A DNA stretch of 58,331 nucleotides from Bacteroidaceae bacterium (GCA_017933995.1 JAGBKI010000019.1:1-58331); one strand, 5' to 3'. Counted from the first letter of the stretch, positions 8,696 to 17,603 are shown. Notes: a model not told the origin generated them from the letters alone. A program made the numbers and translations.

Positions 8696-10153
8696 TTGCG
8701 CTCCCTCCCCCACCTCCTTCTGCTCGCACTCGCGCTGTGCCTCGCCTCGTGTTTCGACGACGAGGACTACAGCACGTCGGCCACCGACTTCCTGGTGAGC
8801 GACGCCGACACCGTGCGCTTCGACACCGTCATCAGCGGCGAGCCCACCAGCACGGCCACGTTCCGCCTGTTCAACCCCGCCAAGAAGTACGTGCGCCTGG
8901 CCGAGGCATACCTTGAGGGCGGCGCGTCATCGCCTTTCCACGTGAACATTGACGGCGCGGTGCTGGGCGACGGCACGGCGCAGGCCGTCGAGGTGGCCGG
9001 GCGCGACAGCCTCAGCGTGTTCCTCATGGCCAACCTGCCCGACCTCGACCAGGACGAGCCGCAGTTTGTGCGCGACCGCCTGGTGCTGGTCACCGAGGGC
9101 GGCGCACGCACAGTCATCGTGCTCGAAGCCAGCGGCCAGAGCGTGGTGAAGATGCGCGCCGAGCGCATCAGCACCGACACGCGCCTCGACGCCGCCCGCC
9201 CCTACCAGGTGGTCGACAGCCTGGTGGTCGACGCCGGCGCCACGCTGACGCTGCCCGCCGGCACACGGCTGTGGATGCACCCCGGCACCACGCTCGTCGT
9301 CCACGGCACGCTGGTGGCCGAGGGCACCGCCGAGCATCCCGTCACGCTGCGCGGCGACCGCCTGGGCAACATGTTCAACGCCCAGCCCTACGACCGCATC
9401 CCCGCGCAATGGGGCGGCGTGGTCTTCGCGTCAGAGAGCACGGGAAACACCCTACAGCACACCGACATCCACAGCGCCACGTTCGGCCTGCGCGTCCTGC
9501 CCGGCAGCGACACCGCCACCGAACGGCTGCGGCTGGAGAACAGCGTTGTGCACAACGTCAGCGACCTCTGCCTGGAGGCCGAGGGCAGCCGCATCTTCGT
9601 GGGCAACACGCAGATTACCAACGGCGGCGCGGGCTGTGTCAGCCTGCGCGGCGGCGACGCCACGTTCGTGCACTGCACCATCGGGCGCTTCTACGCCTTC
9701 GCGGGCGGCTACGGCTCGGCCCTGACGTTCACCAACGCCGACGCCGAGGGACGCGCGCTGCCCCTGGTGCGCGCCGACTTCCTCAACACCATCGTCACGG
9801 GCTACAGCACCGACGAGGTGATGGCCGAGCGCGCCTACGCCGACGAGGAGGCCGTCTTCAACTTCCGCTTCGACCACTGCCTGCTCGACACCGACCCCGT
9901 CGACGACGAGACGGTGGCTGCGGCCTGCCTGTGGGACAACACGAAGGCCGCCGTGTGGCGCGAGGACAACTTCACCCCGGCCTTCGACTACGCCACGCTG
10001 ACCTTCACCTTCGGCCTCGCCGCCGAGAGCCAGGCCGTGGGCACCGCCGACCCCTCCGTCACCGCCGCCTACTACCCCCTCGACCGCCTCGGCGCGCCCC
10101 GTCCCGCCGCCGCGCCCGATATGGGGTGCTACCAGCACGCGGCGAGCGAATAA
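8696..10153 (+). CDS. Lipoprotein with right-handed beta-helix domain
   Basis: 485 residues from a TTG codon; no ATG or GTG gives a usable signal peptide. The N-terminus is a hydrophobic signal ending LCLASC, a lipobox. Residues 40-160 look like a beta-sandwich with a conserved DTVxFDTV start. Residues 170-400 carry short repeated beta-helix rungs (LVVDAGATLTLPAG, GTLVAEGTAEHPVTL and similar) typical of right-handed parallel beta-helix proteins, and the C-terminus ends DMGCYQH. Expected at the outer surface or periplasmic face of the outer membrane. Beta-helices of this kind often bind or cut polysaccharides, but no catalytic residues were identified. Followed by a strong terminator, so a single-gene unit. 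Confidence 0.8.
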   Translation: MRSLPHLLLLALALCLASCFDDEDYSTSATDFLVSDADTVRFDTVISGEPTSTATFRLFNPAKKYVRLAEAYLEGGASSPFHVNIDGAVLGDGTAQAVEVAGRDSLSVFLMANLPDLDQDEPQFVRDRLVLVTEGGARTVIVLEASGQSVVKMRAERISTDTRLDAARPYQVVDSLVVDAGATLTLPAGTRLWMHPGTTLVVHGTLVAEGTAEHPVTLRGDRLGNMFNAQPYDRIPAQWGGVVFASESTGNTLQHTDIHSATFGLRVLPGSDTATERLRLENSVVHNVSDLCLEAEGSRIFVGNTQITNGGAGCVSLRGGDATFVHCTIGRFYAFAGGYGSALTFTNADAEGRALPLVRADFLNTIVTGYSTDEVMAERAYADEEAVFNFRFDHCLLDTDPVDDETVAAACLWDNTKAAVWREDNFTPAFDYATLTFTFGLAAESQAVGTADPSVTAAYYPLDRLGAPRPAAAPDMGCYQHAASE

Positions 10154-10225
10154 AGGCGGACGACAGTCCGTATTAAATACATACGCGCACATACACGCGC
10201 ACGCGGGCAAGACCTTTTGTAAAAC

Positions 10226-10276
10226 GCCCGAAACGCAAAGCAGAGTTTACATATCGCGCTGCGTTTCGGGCTTTTT
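10226..10276 (+). terminator. Intrinsic terminator after the beta-helix lipoprotein gene
   Basis: Perfect 12-bp stem GCCCGAAACGCA (10226-10237) with TGCGTTTCGGGC (10260-10271), followed by TTTTT. The loop is 22 nt. Confidence 0.85.
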
Positions 10277-10332
10277 GCGCACAAAAAGTAAGGCGCAGCG
10301 CTCCAGTTGCTTACACAAAGTTATCCTTTAGG

Positions 10333-10340
10333 TACTTTTG
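10333..10340 (+). promoter_or_regulatory. -7 box for gdhA
   Basis: TACTTTTG with TTG at 10307-10309 as a possible -33 element. It lies 79 bp upstream of the chosen gdhA start, which argues against longer gdhA frames that would begin inside the promoter. Confidence 0.55.
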
Positions 10341-10418
10341 CCTACAGAAGATGAAAAGAAATGCGGCCCGCGCAGACCCGGTGCCGCCATGTTTAACCCC
10401 AAAACAGACACAGACAAA

Positions 10419-11756
10419 ATGAACGCACAACAAGTCGTGGCCGACCTGACGCGCCGCTTCCCCGGCGAGCCCGCCTACATCCAGGCCGTGAGCCAGGTGC
10501 TGGGCAGCATCGAGGAGACCTACAACGAGCACCCCGCCTTCGAGGCCACCAACCTCGTGGAGCGCCTCTGCATCCCCGACCGCGTCATCTCCTTCCGCGT
10601 CACGTGGACGGACGACGCCGGGCGCGTGCGCACCAACTTCGGATACCGCGTGCAGCACAACAACGTGCTCGGCCCCTACAAGGGCGGCATCCGTTTCCAC
10701 GAGAGTGTGAACCTGGGCATCCTCAAGTTCTTGGCCTTCGAGCAGACCTTCAAGAACTCGCTCACCACGCTGCCTATGGGCGGCGCCAAGGGCGGCAGCG
10801 ACTTCTCCCCGCGCGGCAAGTCGAACGCCGAGGTGATGCGTTTCTGCCAAGCCTTTATGAGCGAACTCTACCGCCACATCGGCCCCGACGAGGACGTCCC
10901 GGCGGGCGACATCGGCGTGGGCGGACGCGAGGTGGCCTATATGTTCGGCTGGTACAAGCGCCTCACCCACCAGTGGGGCGGCGTGCTGACCGGCAAGGGG
11001 CTGGAGTTCGGCGGTTCGCTCATCCGTCCCGAGGCCACGGGCTACGGCAACGTCTACTTCCTGCAAAACATGCTCGCCACGCGCGGCGAGGGCCTCGAAG
11101 GCAAGACCGTGCTGGTCAGCGGCTCCGGCAACGTGGCGCAGTACACGATGGAGAAGTGCCTGGAACTCGGCGCGAAGGTCGTCACCTGCAGCGACAGCGA
11201 CGGCTACATCTACGACCCCGACGGCATCGACCGCGAGAAGCTCGACTTCATCATGCGCCTGAAGAACGAGGAGCGCGGGCGCATCCGCGAGTACGCCGAG
11301 GAGTACGGCGTGAAGTACGTCGGCGGCGGGGCCAAGCCCTGGAACGAGAAGGCCGACATCGCCCTGCCCAGCGCCACGCAGAATGAAATCGACGGCGAAG
11401 CCGCCAAGGCACTGGTCCAAAACGGCGTCATCGCCGTCAGCGAGGGCGCCAACATGCCCAGCACGCCCGAAGCCATCAGCATCTTCCAGGACGCCCGTCT
11501 GCTCTACAGCCCCGGCAAGGCCGCCAACGCGGGCGGCGTGGCCGTGAGCGGCCTCGAAATGTCGCAAAACAGCGAGCGCCTCTCGTGGACGCGCGAGGAA
11601 GTCGACGCGCGCCTGCACGGCATTATGGACAACATCCACGCCAACTGCGTCGAATACGGCACGCAGGCCGACGGCTACATCAACTACGTCAAGGGCGCCA
11701 ACGTCGCCGGCTTCCTCAAAGTGGCGCGCGCCATGATGGCGCAAGGCATCTATTAA
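10419..11756 (+). CDS. gdhA: NADP-type glutamate dehydrogenase
   Basis: 445 residues from the ATG at 10419 (MNAQQVVADLTRRFP), the usual length of Bacteroides GdhA. Recognisable features: GPYKGGIRFH and KFLAFEQTFKNSLTT around the substrate site, PMGGAKGGSDF with the catalytic lysine, PAGDIGVGGRE, the dinucleotide-binding GSGNVAQYT in the second domain, and SEGANMP. It interconverts 2-oxoglutarate plus ammonia and glutamate, mainly assimilating ammonia. An in-frame ATG at 10389 would add ten residues and is not needed. Single gene with its own promoter; a 59-bp hairpin follows. Mutually long frames on the opposite strand are shadows caused by GC-rich codon usage. Confidence 0.97.
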   Translation: MNAQQVVADLTRRFPGEPAYIQAVSQVLGSIEETYNEHPAFEATNLVERLCIPDRVISFRVTWTDDAGRVRTNFGYRVQHNNVLGPYKGGIRFHESVNLGILKFLAFEQTFKNSLTTLPMGGAKGGSDFSPRGKSNAEVMRFCQAFMSELYRHIGPDEDVPAGDIGVGGREVAYMFGWYKRLTHQWGGVLTGKGLEFGGSLIRPEATGYGNVYFLQNMLATRGEGLEGKTVLVSGSGNVAQYTMEKCLELGAKVVTCSDSDGYIYDPDGIDREKLDFIMRLKNEERGRIREYAEEYGVKYVGGGAKPWNEKADIALPSATQNEIDGEAAKALVQNGVIAVSEGANMPSTPEAISIFQDARLLYSPGKAANAGGVAVSGLEMSQNSERLSWTREEVDARLHGIMDNIHANCVEYGTQADGYINYVKGANVAGFLKVARAMMAQGIY

Positions 11757-11818
11757 GCCGTCCCCGCCTCCATACAAACGCTGCGCCGCAACAGCCACAT
11801 GCGGCGGCCAGCGACACA

Positions 11819-11877
11819 CCAGCCCCTCCCCCACCCCGGAAAGCGTCAACCGACGCCCGGCGGCGGGGAGGGGCTGG
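11819..11877. repeat. Nested hairpin downstream of gdhA
   Basis: CCAGCCCCTCCCC (11819-11831) pairs perfectly with GGGGAGGGGCTGG (11865-11877); inside, GCGTC-AACC-GACGC forms a second hairpin. No U-tract follows, so it is more likely a stability structure or a repeat element than a canonical terminator. Confidence 0.6.
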
Positions 11878-11974
11878 AGCGTAGGCAACATACCATATAG
11901 GAATGTTCCAGCCCGCATAGAAAGAGAACTTTATTGTTAAAGTCCCTCCCAAGAACGAGCGGATATGGAAAAAT

Positions 11975-12214
11975 GACGCTGGAAGCGTCACCCCCTCTGT
12001 AACCGCAGGTACGCGACGTGTAGCGGCGCGCACCTGCGGGAAAGGCATGGTGTGAGGACGGACGCTGGAAGCGTCCCCCACGATGGGAACGAGCGGCAAT
12101 GAACGCCCGTGGGGCACGCTTCCAGCGTGCGTTTTCTATCTACAGACCGCCGCAGGTGCGCTCCGTTTTACTTCGCGTACCTGCGGTTACAAAGAGGGCG
12201 ACGCTTCCAGCGTC
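11975..12214. repeat. 240-bp self-complementary dispersed element, copy 1
   Basis: Bounded by GACGCTGGAAGCGTC on the left and GACGCTTCCAGCGTC on the right, themselves palindromic. Internally the left half reads CCCTCTGTAACCGCAGGTAC then CGCACCTGCGG; the right half gives the complementary CCGCAGGTGCG then CGTACCTGCGGTTAC. The element could extrude as one large hairpin. A 239-bp relative is at 42957-43195 and a half copy at 34413-34514. No coding capacity. It resembles a MITE or a BIME-type repeat. Confidence 0.75.
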
Positions 12215-12308
12215 GTGCGCACGCTTCACAGCCCACAAATTCCCTTCTTCCGCTCCTGAAAAACCATCCAAACCCGCACAATTCCCGCCCGCTCCCACAC
12301 AATTCTCA

Positions 12309-12389
12309 AAATTAAGCCTTAATTTGTACAAACTAAGCCTAAGTTTCGCCAAATCTAAGCTTAATTTGCAGAAACTTAGGCTTAGTTTG
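12309..12389. repeat. Array of four 17-bp palindromes at 21-bp pitch, copy A
   Basis: Centres near 12317, 12338, 12359 and 12380. Unit 1 is a perfect palindrome AAATTAAG-C-CTTAATTT; units 2 and 4 (AAACTAAGCCTAAGTTT type) have one mismatch; unit 3 is degenerate around TAAGCTTA. Copy B at 40286-40365 is in reverse orientation. A spacing of two DNA turns between palindromes looks like a set of protein-binding operators. Confidence 0.75.
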
Positions 12390-12567
12390 GAGATTTGAAA
12401 GCCACTGCGAACTTTTTGTGCGGCTTGCGGCGGGATTTTTGCGGCTTCGGGGGAAATGTGCGGGGATGCCGGTGGGGCGGCCACGGCGGCAGGTGGAAGA
12501 TGTCGGGAAGGCGGGCGACGGCAACAAGATTCCAAGCGTGATATTTGGCCGTTCGCAGCGGATGGCC

Positions 12568-12575
12568 TACCTTTG
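12568..12575 (+). promoter_or_regulatory. Promoter for the structured RNA at 12.6-12.8 kb
   Basis: TACCTTTG (-7) with TTTG at 12544-12547 (-33), 20 bp apart, a good Bacteroidetes promoter. Predicted start of transcription near 12582. Confidence 0.7.
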
Positions 12576-12581
12576 CACCCG

Positions 12582-12780
12582 TGATTGCAGCGGCAACACA
12601 TACATTCTGATTGCTCACCCAAGTACCTCGGTCGAACTACCACCTCTTTTCGAGTCTACTTAAAGAAGAGCGACAAGCAATACCTGCGAACGTATGCACC
12701 CCTATAGTGCAGACTCGTCCGAGGTATTGCTGGGCTGTGGTAGGCCCGACCGAGGTAGGAACGGGTTTGCGCTTTTTTTG
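12582..12780 (+). ncRNA. Candidate structured noncoding RNA, about 200 nt, with predicted pseudoknot
   Basis: Closing helix TACCTCGGTCG (12624-12634) with CGACCGAGGTA (12747-12757), 11 bp, extended by CTACCAC (12637-12643) with GTGGTAG (12737-12743). Inside, GCAATACCT (12677-12685) pairs with AGGTATTGC (12722-12730), while CGAGTCT (12651-12657) can pair with AGACTCG (12711-12717), crossing the former helix. A small hairpin TGCAC/GTGCA lies at 12695-12711. A run of seven T follows at 12773-12779. With its own promoter this looks like a stand-alone RNA. 6S RNA, a long rod with a central bulge, is the most plausible known class, but I cannot confirm it. It could also be a leader for the glycosyltransferase whose ATG is at 12845. 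Confidence 0.6.
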
Positions 12781-12844
12781 TGCACATTGGCGTAAGACCC
12801 GGCAGGAAACGGTTTTTTCTTCACCTCAACAAGCAGTCAGACTG

Positions 12845-13744
12845 ATGGAACACCTCCACGTCGTCATCACCCTTTTCAACCTGAAGTTCTACGACCGCGA
12901 CAAGCGCAACACCGCTGTCGGCACGCCGCTGTGGCTCAAGAAACGGCTCGCCCTGTTCGACAAATACTGTTTCCCCTCCGTCGTGGCGCAAAGCTGCAAG
13001 GACTTCGTGTGGCTCGTGCTGCTCGACGCCGGGACTGACACGGAGACACGCGCCCTGATGGCCGACTATGCCGCGCGCTGCCCCAACATGCGCCTGCACT
13101 ATCTCACTGCCGCCGAGGCCCTCGCCTACACCAAGACCGACACGCCCACCGGGCGGAGCCTCCTCCACGACATCATCGCAGGCATGGCCACCGGCGGCGA
13201 ACGCCTCATCGCCACCAGCAACCTCGACAACGACGACGCGCTCCACCGTGACTACGCCAGCCGTGTCGCCGCCTTTCTCCGCTCGCGCCACGCCCGCACC
13301 GGCAACGATGCGCCCCAAGCGGAACTGCTTTCGTTCCCCTACGGCTACCAGTACTTCCCCGGAAAAGAAATCCTGCTGCGTATGCGCTATCCCCACAACC
13401 ATTTCCTGACGCTGGTGGAGCGCGCCGACAGCAACTATCTCGGCATCGTGTCCTACCCCCACACCCGCGCCCGCAAGCAACTGCCCAATACGGACGTCTG
13501 TTGCGAACCGCTGTGGATGGAGGTGGTACACGACAGCAACGTGAACAACGACCTGCGCATCACCTCGCGCATCGCCTACGCCCCGCGCCTGCGCAGTTTC
13601 AGTTTCAAGGGGTTCGGGCGCGACGCCAGTGTTCCGGCCTGGCGCAACGTGCTTAACCTTTTCGGCCCCATCCCGCTGCTGCTGCTCCGCACGGCCATAT
13701 CGCGCCTGCGCAAAAAACTGTGGAAACAGCGGGAGCAGGCTTAG
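12845..13744 (+). CDS. Putative rhamnosyltransferase-type glycosyltransferase
   Basis: 299 residues from the ATG at 12845 (MEHLHVVITLFNLKF). It begins with the beta-strand of a GT-A-like fold, then RLALFDKYCFPSVVAQSCKDFVWLVLLDAGTD, the layout I associate with the putative rhamnosyl transferase family (PF11316). SNLDNDDALH near residue 125 supplies a DxD-like metal/nucleotide-sugar motif. The C-terminus has a hydrophobic LLLLRTAIS segment and a basic tail, suggesting membrane association. Likely adds a sugar to a surface glycan; donor and acceptor are unknown. The frame continues upstream through the structured RNA, but that part is not protein-like. Ends in a strong hairpin. Confidence 0.72.
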   Translation: MEHLHVVITLFNLKFYDRDKRNTAVGTPLWLKKRLALFDKYCFPSVVAQSCKDFVWLVLLDAGTDTETRALMADYAARCPNMRLHYLTAAEALAYTKTDTPTGRSLLHDIIAGMATGGERLIATSNLDNDDALHRDYASRVAAFLRSRHARTGNDAPQAELLSFPYGYQYFPGKEILLRMRYPHNHFLTLVERADSNYLGIVSYPHTRARKQLPNTDVCCEPLWMEVVHDSNVNNDLRITSRIAYAPRLRSFSFKGFGRDASVPAWRNVLNLFGPIPLLLLRTAISRLRKKLWKQREQA

Positions 13745-13758
13745 GCACAGCCACTAAC

Positions 13759-13793
13759 AAGCGGGGCGACTCTTTCGAGCCGCCCCGCCTTTC
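13759..13793 (+). terminator. Hairpin terminator after the glycosyltransferase gene
   Basis: GCGGGGCG-A-CTC pairs with GAG-C-CGCCCCGC around a TTTC loop, followed by a short CTTTC tail. It lies between convergent genes. Confidence 0.6.
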
Positions 13794-13866
13794 GTGTTCC
13801 CGCTTCTCTCATCCCACGCAGCCCTCCTGCGAGACGCTGAACGTTCTTTATACATCGCAGAGAAAC

Positions 13867-13907
13867 GGAAAAAAAATCCCGCCTCGCGTGAAAGCAGGGC
13901 GGGATTT
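13867..13907 (-). terminator. Intrinsic terminator of clpB
   Basis: AAATCCCGCC (13874-13883) with GGCGGGATTT (13898-13907). On the minus strand the stem is followed by a run of U from the plus-strand A tract at 13867-13876. Confidence 0.8.
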
Positions 13908-13942
13908 GGGGAAGATAGGTGGCGCGGAGTGCGCGGGCCGGC

Positions 13943-16525
13943 TCAAGCGTTGTCGAACTTGAGGCGTTCGGCGTCGGCGGTGACGCGGACGGGGCGCGTG
14001 CGGTCGACGGTGCCTGCGAGCAGGGCGCGGCTGAGGTCGTTGAGCAGCAGGCTCTGCAGGGCGCGCTTGACGGGGCGTGCGCCAAACTCGGGGTCGAAAC
14101 CCGCGCGGGCGATGAGGCTGACGGCACTGACGTCGACTTCGAGGCGGATGTCCTGGTCGGCGAGGCGGCGGGTGACGGCCTCGACTTGCAGGCGAACAAT
14201 CTGCTCTATCTGCGGCTCGGTGAGCGGGCGGAATATGATGACCTCGTCTATGCGGTTGAGGAACTCGGGGCGTATGGTCTTCTTGAGCATCTCCATCACG
14301 GTCTTCTCGGTGTCGCGCAGGGCGGCCTCGCTCTGGCTCTCGGCCAGGCGCGACTGGATGTACTGGCTGCCGGGGTTGGAGGTCATGTTGATGAGGGTGT
14401 TCTTGAAGTTCACGGTTCGCCCCTTGTTGTCGGTGAGCCGCCCGTCGTCGAGCACCTGGAGCAGCACGTTGAAGACGTCGGGGTGGGCTTTCTCGATTTC
14501 GTCGAAGAGCACGACGCTGTAGGGCTTGCGTCGCACGGCCTCGGTGAGCTGTCCGCCCTCGTCGTAGCCGACGTAGCCCGGAGGCGCACCGACCAGACGC
14601 GAGACGGTGTGCTTCTCCTGGTACTCGGACATGTCGATGCGCGTCATCATCGTTTCGTCGTTGAAGAGGAACTCGGCCAGCGCTTTGGCCAGTTCGGTCT
14701 TGCCGACGCCGGTGGTGCCGAGGAAGATGAACGAGCCGATGGGGCGTTTGGGGTCCTGCAAGCCTGCGCGCGAGCGTCGCACGGCGTCGGCTACGGCGCT
14801 GATGGCCTGGTCCTGGCCCACGACGCGGCGGTGGAGTTCGTCCTCAAGGTGGAGGAGTTTGTCGCGCTCGCTCTGCAACATGCGGCTGACGGGGATGCCC
14901 GTCCAGCGTGCCACGATTTCGGCGATGTCGTCGGCGGTGACTTCCTCCTTGACCATGGCGCCCGCGCCTTGTTTCTCGGCCAGTTGGGCCTGGATGCGGC
15001 GGTTCTCCTCTTCGAGCGCCTGGAGGCGTCCGTAGCGTATCTCGGCCACGCGCCCGTAGTCGCCTTCGCGCTCGGCGCGCTCGGCCTCGAAGCGCAGGCT
15101 CTCCATCTGCTGCTTGTTCTCCTGGATTTTGCCCACGAGGCCGCGCTCGCCCTCCCACTTGGCCTTGAGGGCGCTGACACTTTCGCGCAGGGTGGCAATC
15201 TCCTTTTCGAGGGCTTCGAGTTTGGGCTGGTCGCCCTCGCGGCGTATGGCCTCGCGCTCGATTTCGAGCTGGCGCAGACGGCGGTCGGCCTCGTCGAGTT
15301 CCTCGGGCTGGCTGTCGCGCTCCATGCGGAGGCGTGCGGCGGCCTCGTCCATCAGGTCGATGGCCTTGTCGGGCAGGAAACGGTCGGCAATGTAGCGGTC
15401 GGACAGGCGCACGGCTGCGATGATGGCGTCGTCCTGGATGCGCACACGGTGGTGGTTCTCGTAGCGCTCCTTGAGGCCGCGCAGGATGCTGATGGCGTCC
15501 TCGGGCGACGGCTCGTCGACCATCACGGTCTGGAAGCGGCGTTCGAGAGCCTTGTCTTTCTCGAAGTACTTCTGGTACTCCTCAAGCGTCGTGGCGCCGA
15601 TGCTGCGCAGTTCGCCGCGCGCCAGTGCGGGCTTGAGAATGTTGGCGGCGTCCATAGCGCCTTCGCCCTTGCCCGCGCCGACGAGGGTGTGGATTTCGTC
15701 GATGAACAGGATGATGCCTCCCTCAGCGGCCTTGACTTCATTGACCACGCTCTTGAGGCGTTCCTCGAACTCGCCTTTGTATTTCGCCCCGGCGACGAGG
15801 GCGCCCATGTCGAGGCTGTAGAGTTGCTTGTCCTTGAGCCCCTCGGGCACGTCGCCGCGCACGATGCGCCCAGCCAGCCCCTCGACGATGGCGGTCTTGC
15901 CGGTGCCCGGCTCGCCGAGCAGGATGGGGTTGTTCTTGGTGCGGCGGGAGAGAATCTGCAGCACGCGGCGTATCTCGTCGTCGCGCCCGACGACGGGGTC
16001 GAGCCTGCCCTGGCGCGCCTCCTCGACGAGGTTGCGGGCGTACTTGCTCAGGGCTTGGTACTGCTCCTCGCTGCCCGGGCTGTCGGCCTTGCGGCCTCCG
16101 CGAAGTTCCTTGGTGGCGGCGCGCAGGGCGTCGGCGGTGAGGCCGGCGTCCTTGAGTATCTGGGCGGCCTGGCTGCGGGTCTCGACGATGGCGATGAGCA
16201 CAGGTTCGAGGCCGACGTAGCTGTCGCCCATCTCCTTGGCGATGTCCTCGGCGCGGAGCAGGGCTTTGTTGGCGTCGCTGTCGAGGTAGGGTTCGCCGCC
16301 TTCGACGCGCGGCAGGCGGTTTATCTCGGCGTCCACAACCTGGCGGACGCGCTGGGTGTTGGTTCCGGCCTTGCCGAGCAGGAAGTCGGTGACGTTCTCG
16401 CCCTTTGCCAGCACGCCTGCCAGGAGGTGGAGCGGCGTGACGGCCTGGCCGTGTCCGCGCTGTGCGAGGGCGATGGCCTCTTGCAGCGCCTCTTGTGCTT
16501 TGATGGTGAATTTCTGTATGTTCAT
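13943..16525 (-). CDS. clpB: ClpB, ATP-dependent protein disaggregase
   Basis: 860 residues, the normal length. Order of parts: N-domain (residues 1-150), first AAA+ module with GEPGTGKT near 205 and LFIDEIH near 275, the long coiled-coil middle domain (about 400-525, rich in Glu/Arg/Gln), second AAA+ module with GTTGVGKT near 605, [11 protein letters not shown] near 675 and [10 protein letters not shown] near 765, and a C-terminal D2-small domain. It is a cytoplasmic hexamer that threads aggregated proteins with the DnaK system. A run of TTTAG words upstream of the start is noted, but no clear TAnnTTTG box was found, so heat-shock or other control cannot be judged. Confidence 0.98.
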   Translation of the reverse strand: MNIQKFTIKAQEALQEAIALAQRGHGQAVTPLHLLAGVLAKGENVTDFLLGKAGTNTQRVRQVVDAEINRLPRVEGGEPYLDSDANKALLRAEDIAKEMGDSYVGLEPVLIAIVETRSQAAQILKDAGLTADALRAATKELRGGRKADSPGSEEQYQALSKYARNLVEEARQGRLDPVVGRDDEIRRVLQILSRRTKNNPILLGEPGTGKTAIVEGLAGRIVRGDVPEGLKDKQLYSLDMGALVAGAKYKGEFEERLKSVVNEVKAAEGGIILFIDEIHTLVGAGKGEGAMDAANILKPALARGELRSIGATTLEEYQKYFEKDKALERRFQTVMVDEPSPEDAISILRGLKERYENHHRVRIQDDAIIAAVRLSDRYIADRFLPDKAIDLMDEAAARLRMERDSQPEELDEADRRLRQLEIEREAIRREGDQPKLEALEKEIATLRESVSALKAKWEGERGLVGKIQENKQQMESLRFEAERAEREGDYGRVAEIRYGRLQALEEENRRIQAQLAEKQGAGAMVKEEVTADDIAEIVARWTGIPVSRMLQSERDKLLHLEDELHRRVVGQDQAISAVADAVRRSRAGLQDPKRPIGSFIFLGTTGVGKTELAKALAEFLFNDETMMTRIDMSEYQEKHTVSRLVGAPPGYVGYDEGGQLTEAVRRKPYSVVLFDEIEKAHPDVFNVLLQVLDDGRLTDNKGRTVNFKNTLINMTSNPGSQYIQSRLAESQSEAALRDTEKTVMEMLKKTIRPEFLNRIDEVIIFRPLTEPQIEQIVRLQVEAVTRRLADQDIRLEVDVSAVSLIARAGFDPEFGARPVKRALQSLLLNDLSRALLAGTVDRTRPVRVTADAERLKFDNA

Positions 16526-16744
16526 AGTCTTTTTAGTTTTTAAGTTTATGAGTTTTTTAGTTGTTTAGTTGTTCTCCAAAAAACTTGCCAACGGTTTACA
16601 CCATACAGGGAAGCCGACAAAATGGCAGGGGAAGAGGATGCTAAGCTGGCAAAATGGCAGTGCCCATGCCCACAAAAAAGCGCCGCGAAACGCACAAGCG
16701 GGCGAAAAAGAACAATACGGGCGGCGGATACACGATATTTTCAT

Positions 16745-16752
16745 TACTTTTG
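16745..16752 (+). promoter_or_regulatory. -7 box for the glsA-like gene
   Basis: TACTTTTG, 40 bp before the ATG at 16785. It supports the short start and rules out frames that extend through it. Confidence 0.6.
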
Positions 16753-16784
16753 CGCAACTTTGCATTGGAAACTTACCAGCACCA

Positions 16785-17603
16785 ATGGCACAGCAACCTC
16801 TTGACATCCGAAGCATCATCCGCAGCAAAGCGGGCAACAAGGCGCGCTTTGTGCCCGGATTCCTCATCGCCTATCTGGAGCGCATAGCCCACCAGCGCGA
16901 GCTCAACGAGTTTTTTGAACAAGCGGGCGACCTCGAAGGCGTGCCTTGGCTCGACGCGGCGGTGAAATTCGCTGGCGTCACGGTGGAACGTTTTGGTGAG
17001 GACAACCTCCCCGCCCCCGACGACCCGCGACGCTACACCTTTGTGAGCAACCACCCGCTGGGCGGCATCGACGGCATCACACTCGGCTCCATCCTGGGCC
17101 ACCGCTACGACGGACACATACGCTACCTGGTGAACGACCTGTTGATGAACCTACAAGGGCTTGCCCCGCTGTGCGTCGGCGTAAACAAATTCGGCGCGCA
17201 GGGGCACGACTTCGCCCGCAAGGTGAGCGAGGCATTCAGCTCCGACAACCACATCATCATGTTTCCCGCCGACCTCTGCTCGCGCAAGCAGGGCGGTGTT
17301 ATTCGCGACGTGGACTGGAAAAAAACGTTCATTCAGAAAAGCGTGGAGACACGGCGCGACGTCGTGCCCATACACTTTGGCGGGCAGAACAGCGACTTCT
17401 TTTACAACTTGGCCAACTGGAGCAAACGGCTTGGCATCAAGTTCAACATCGCCATGCTTTATCTGGCCGACGAGACATTCAAGAACCGTGGCAAGACGTT
17501 CACAGTGAAATTTGGAAAGCCCATACCCTGGGAAACGTTCGACAAGAGCCGCACGGCGCGCGAATGGGCCGCCTACGTCCGCCAGCAGGTCTACGAACTC
17601 TGA
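16785..17603 (+). CDS. glsA: GlsA-like lysolipid O-acyltransferase (PlsC family), glycine-lipid synthesis
   Basis: 272 residues from the ATG at 16785 (MAQQPLDIRSIIRSK). Contains the PlsC/HxxxxD-type acyltransferase motif as SNHPLGGIDG near residue 88, a downstream MFPADLCSR block (cf. the FPEGTRS block) near 160, and VVPIHFGG near 195. It would add a second acyl chain to an N-acylated amino-acid lipid at the inner membrane. In Bacteroides thetaiotaomicron, adjacent glsA and glsB genes make glycine lipids; here the next gene is a glsB-like N-acyltransferase, which supports the same job. The substrate could instead be ornithine or another lysolipid. Confidence 0.82.
   Translation: MAQQPLDIRSIIRSKAGNKARFVPGFLIAYLERIAHQRELNEFFEQAGDLEGVPWLDAAVKFAGVTVERFGEDNLPAPDDPRRYTFVSNHPLGGIDGITLGSILGHRYDGHIRYLVNDLLMNLQGLAPLCVGVNKFGAQGHDFARKVSEAFSSDNHIIMFPADLCSRKQGGVIRDVDWKKTFIQKSVETRRDVVPIHFGGQNSDFFYNLANWSKRLGIKFNIAMLYLADETFKNRGKTFTVKFGKPIPWETFDKSRTAREWAAYVRQQVYEL

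Larger units (their letters stand above)
11757..12581. other. Long noncoding region rich in palindromic elements
   Basis: No credible gene between gdhA and the RNA promoter at 12568. From left to right it holds a 13-bp-stem hairpin, a 240-bp self-complementary element, a four-palindrome array and a promoter. Translated frames here are short and composed of repeat sequence. Confidence 0.7.

Noticed and set aside
10311-11918. 535-codon minus-strand frame opposite gdhA
   Set aside because: Antisense shadow of a highly conserved enzyme; runs through promoter and hairpin sequences.
12624-12757. tRNA, tmRNA or SRP RNA at the 12.6-kb structured region
   Set aside because: No cloverleaf, no tmRNA resume/tag features and no SRP GGAAG-type apical loop; 6S or an unassigned RNA remains possible.
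12611-12844. N-terminal extension of the glycosyltransferase
   Set aside because: The extra 78 residues read through the structured RNA and are not protein-like; family similarity begins at the ATG at 12845.
13919-16543. 874-codon plus-strand frame opposite clpB
   Set aside because: Shadow of clpB in GC-rich codons; composition is Ala/Val/Leu/His-rich with no domain, and clpB is unambiguous.
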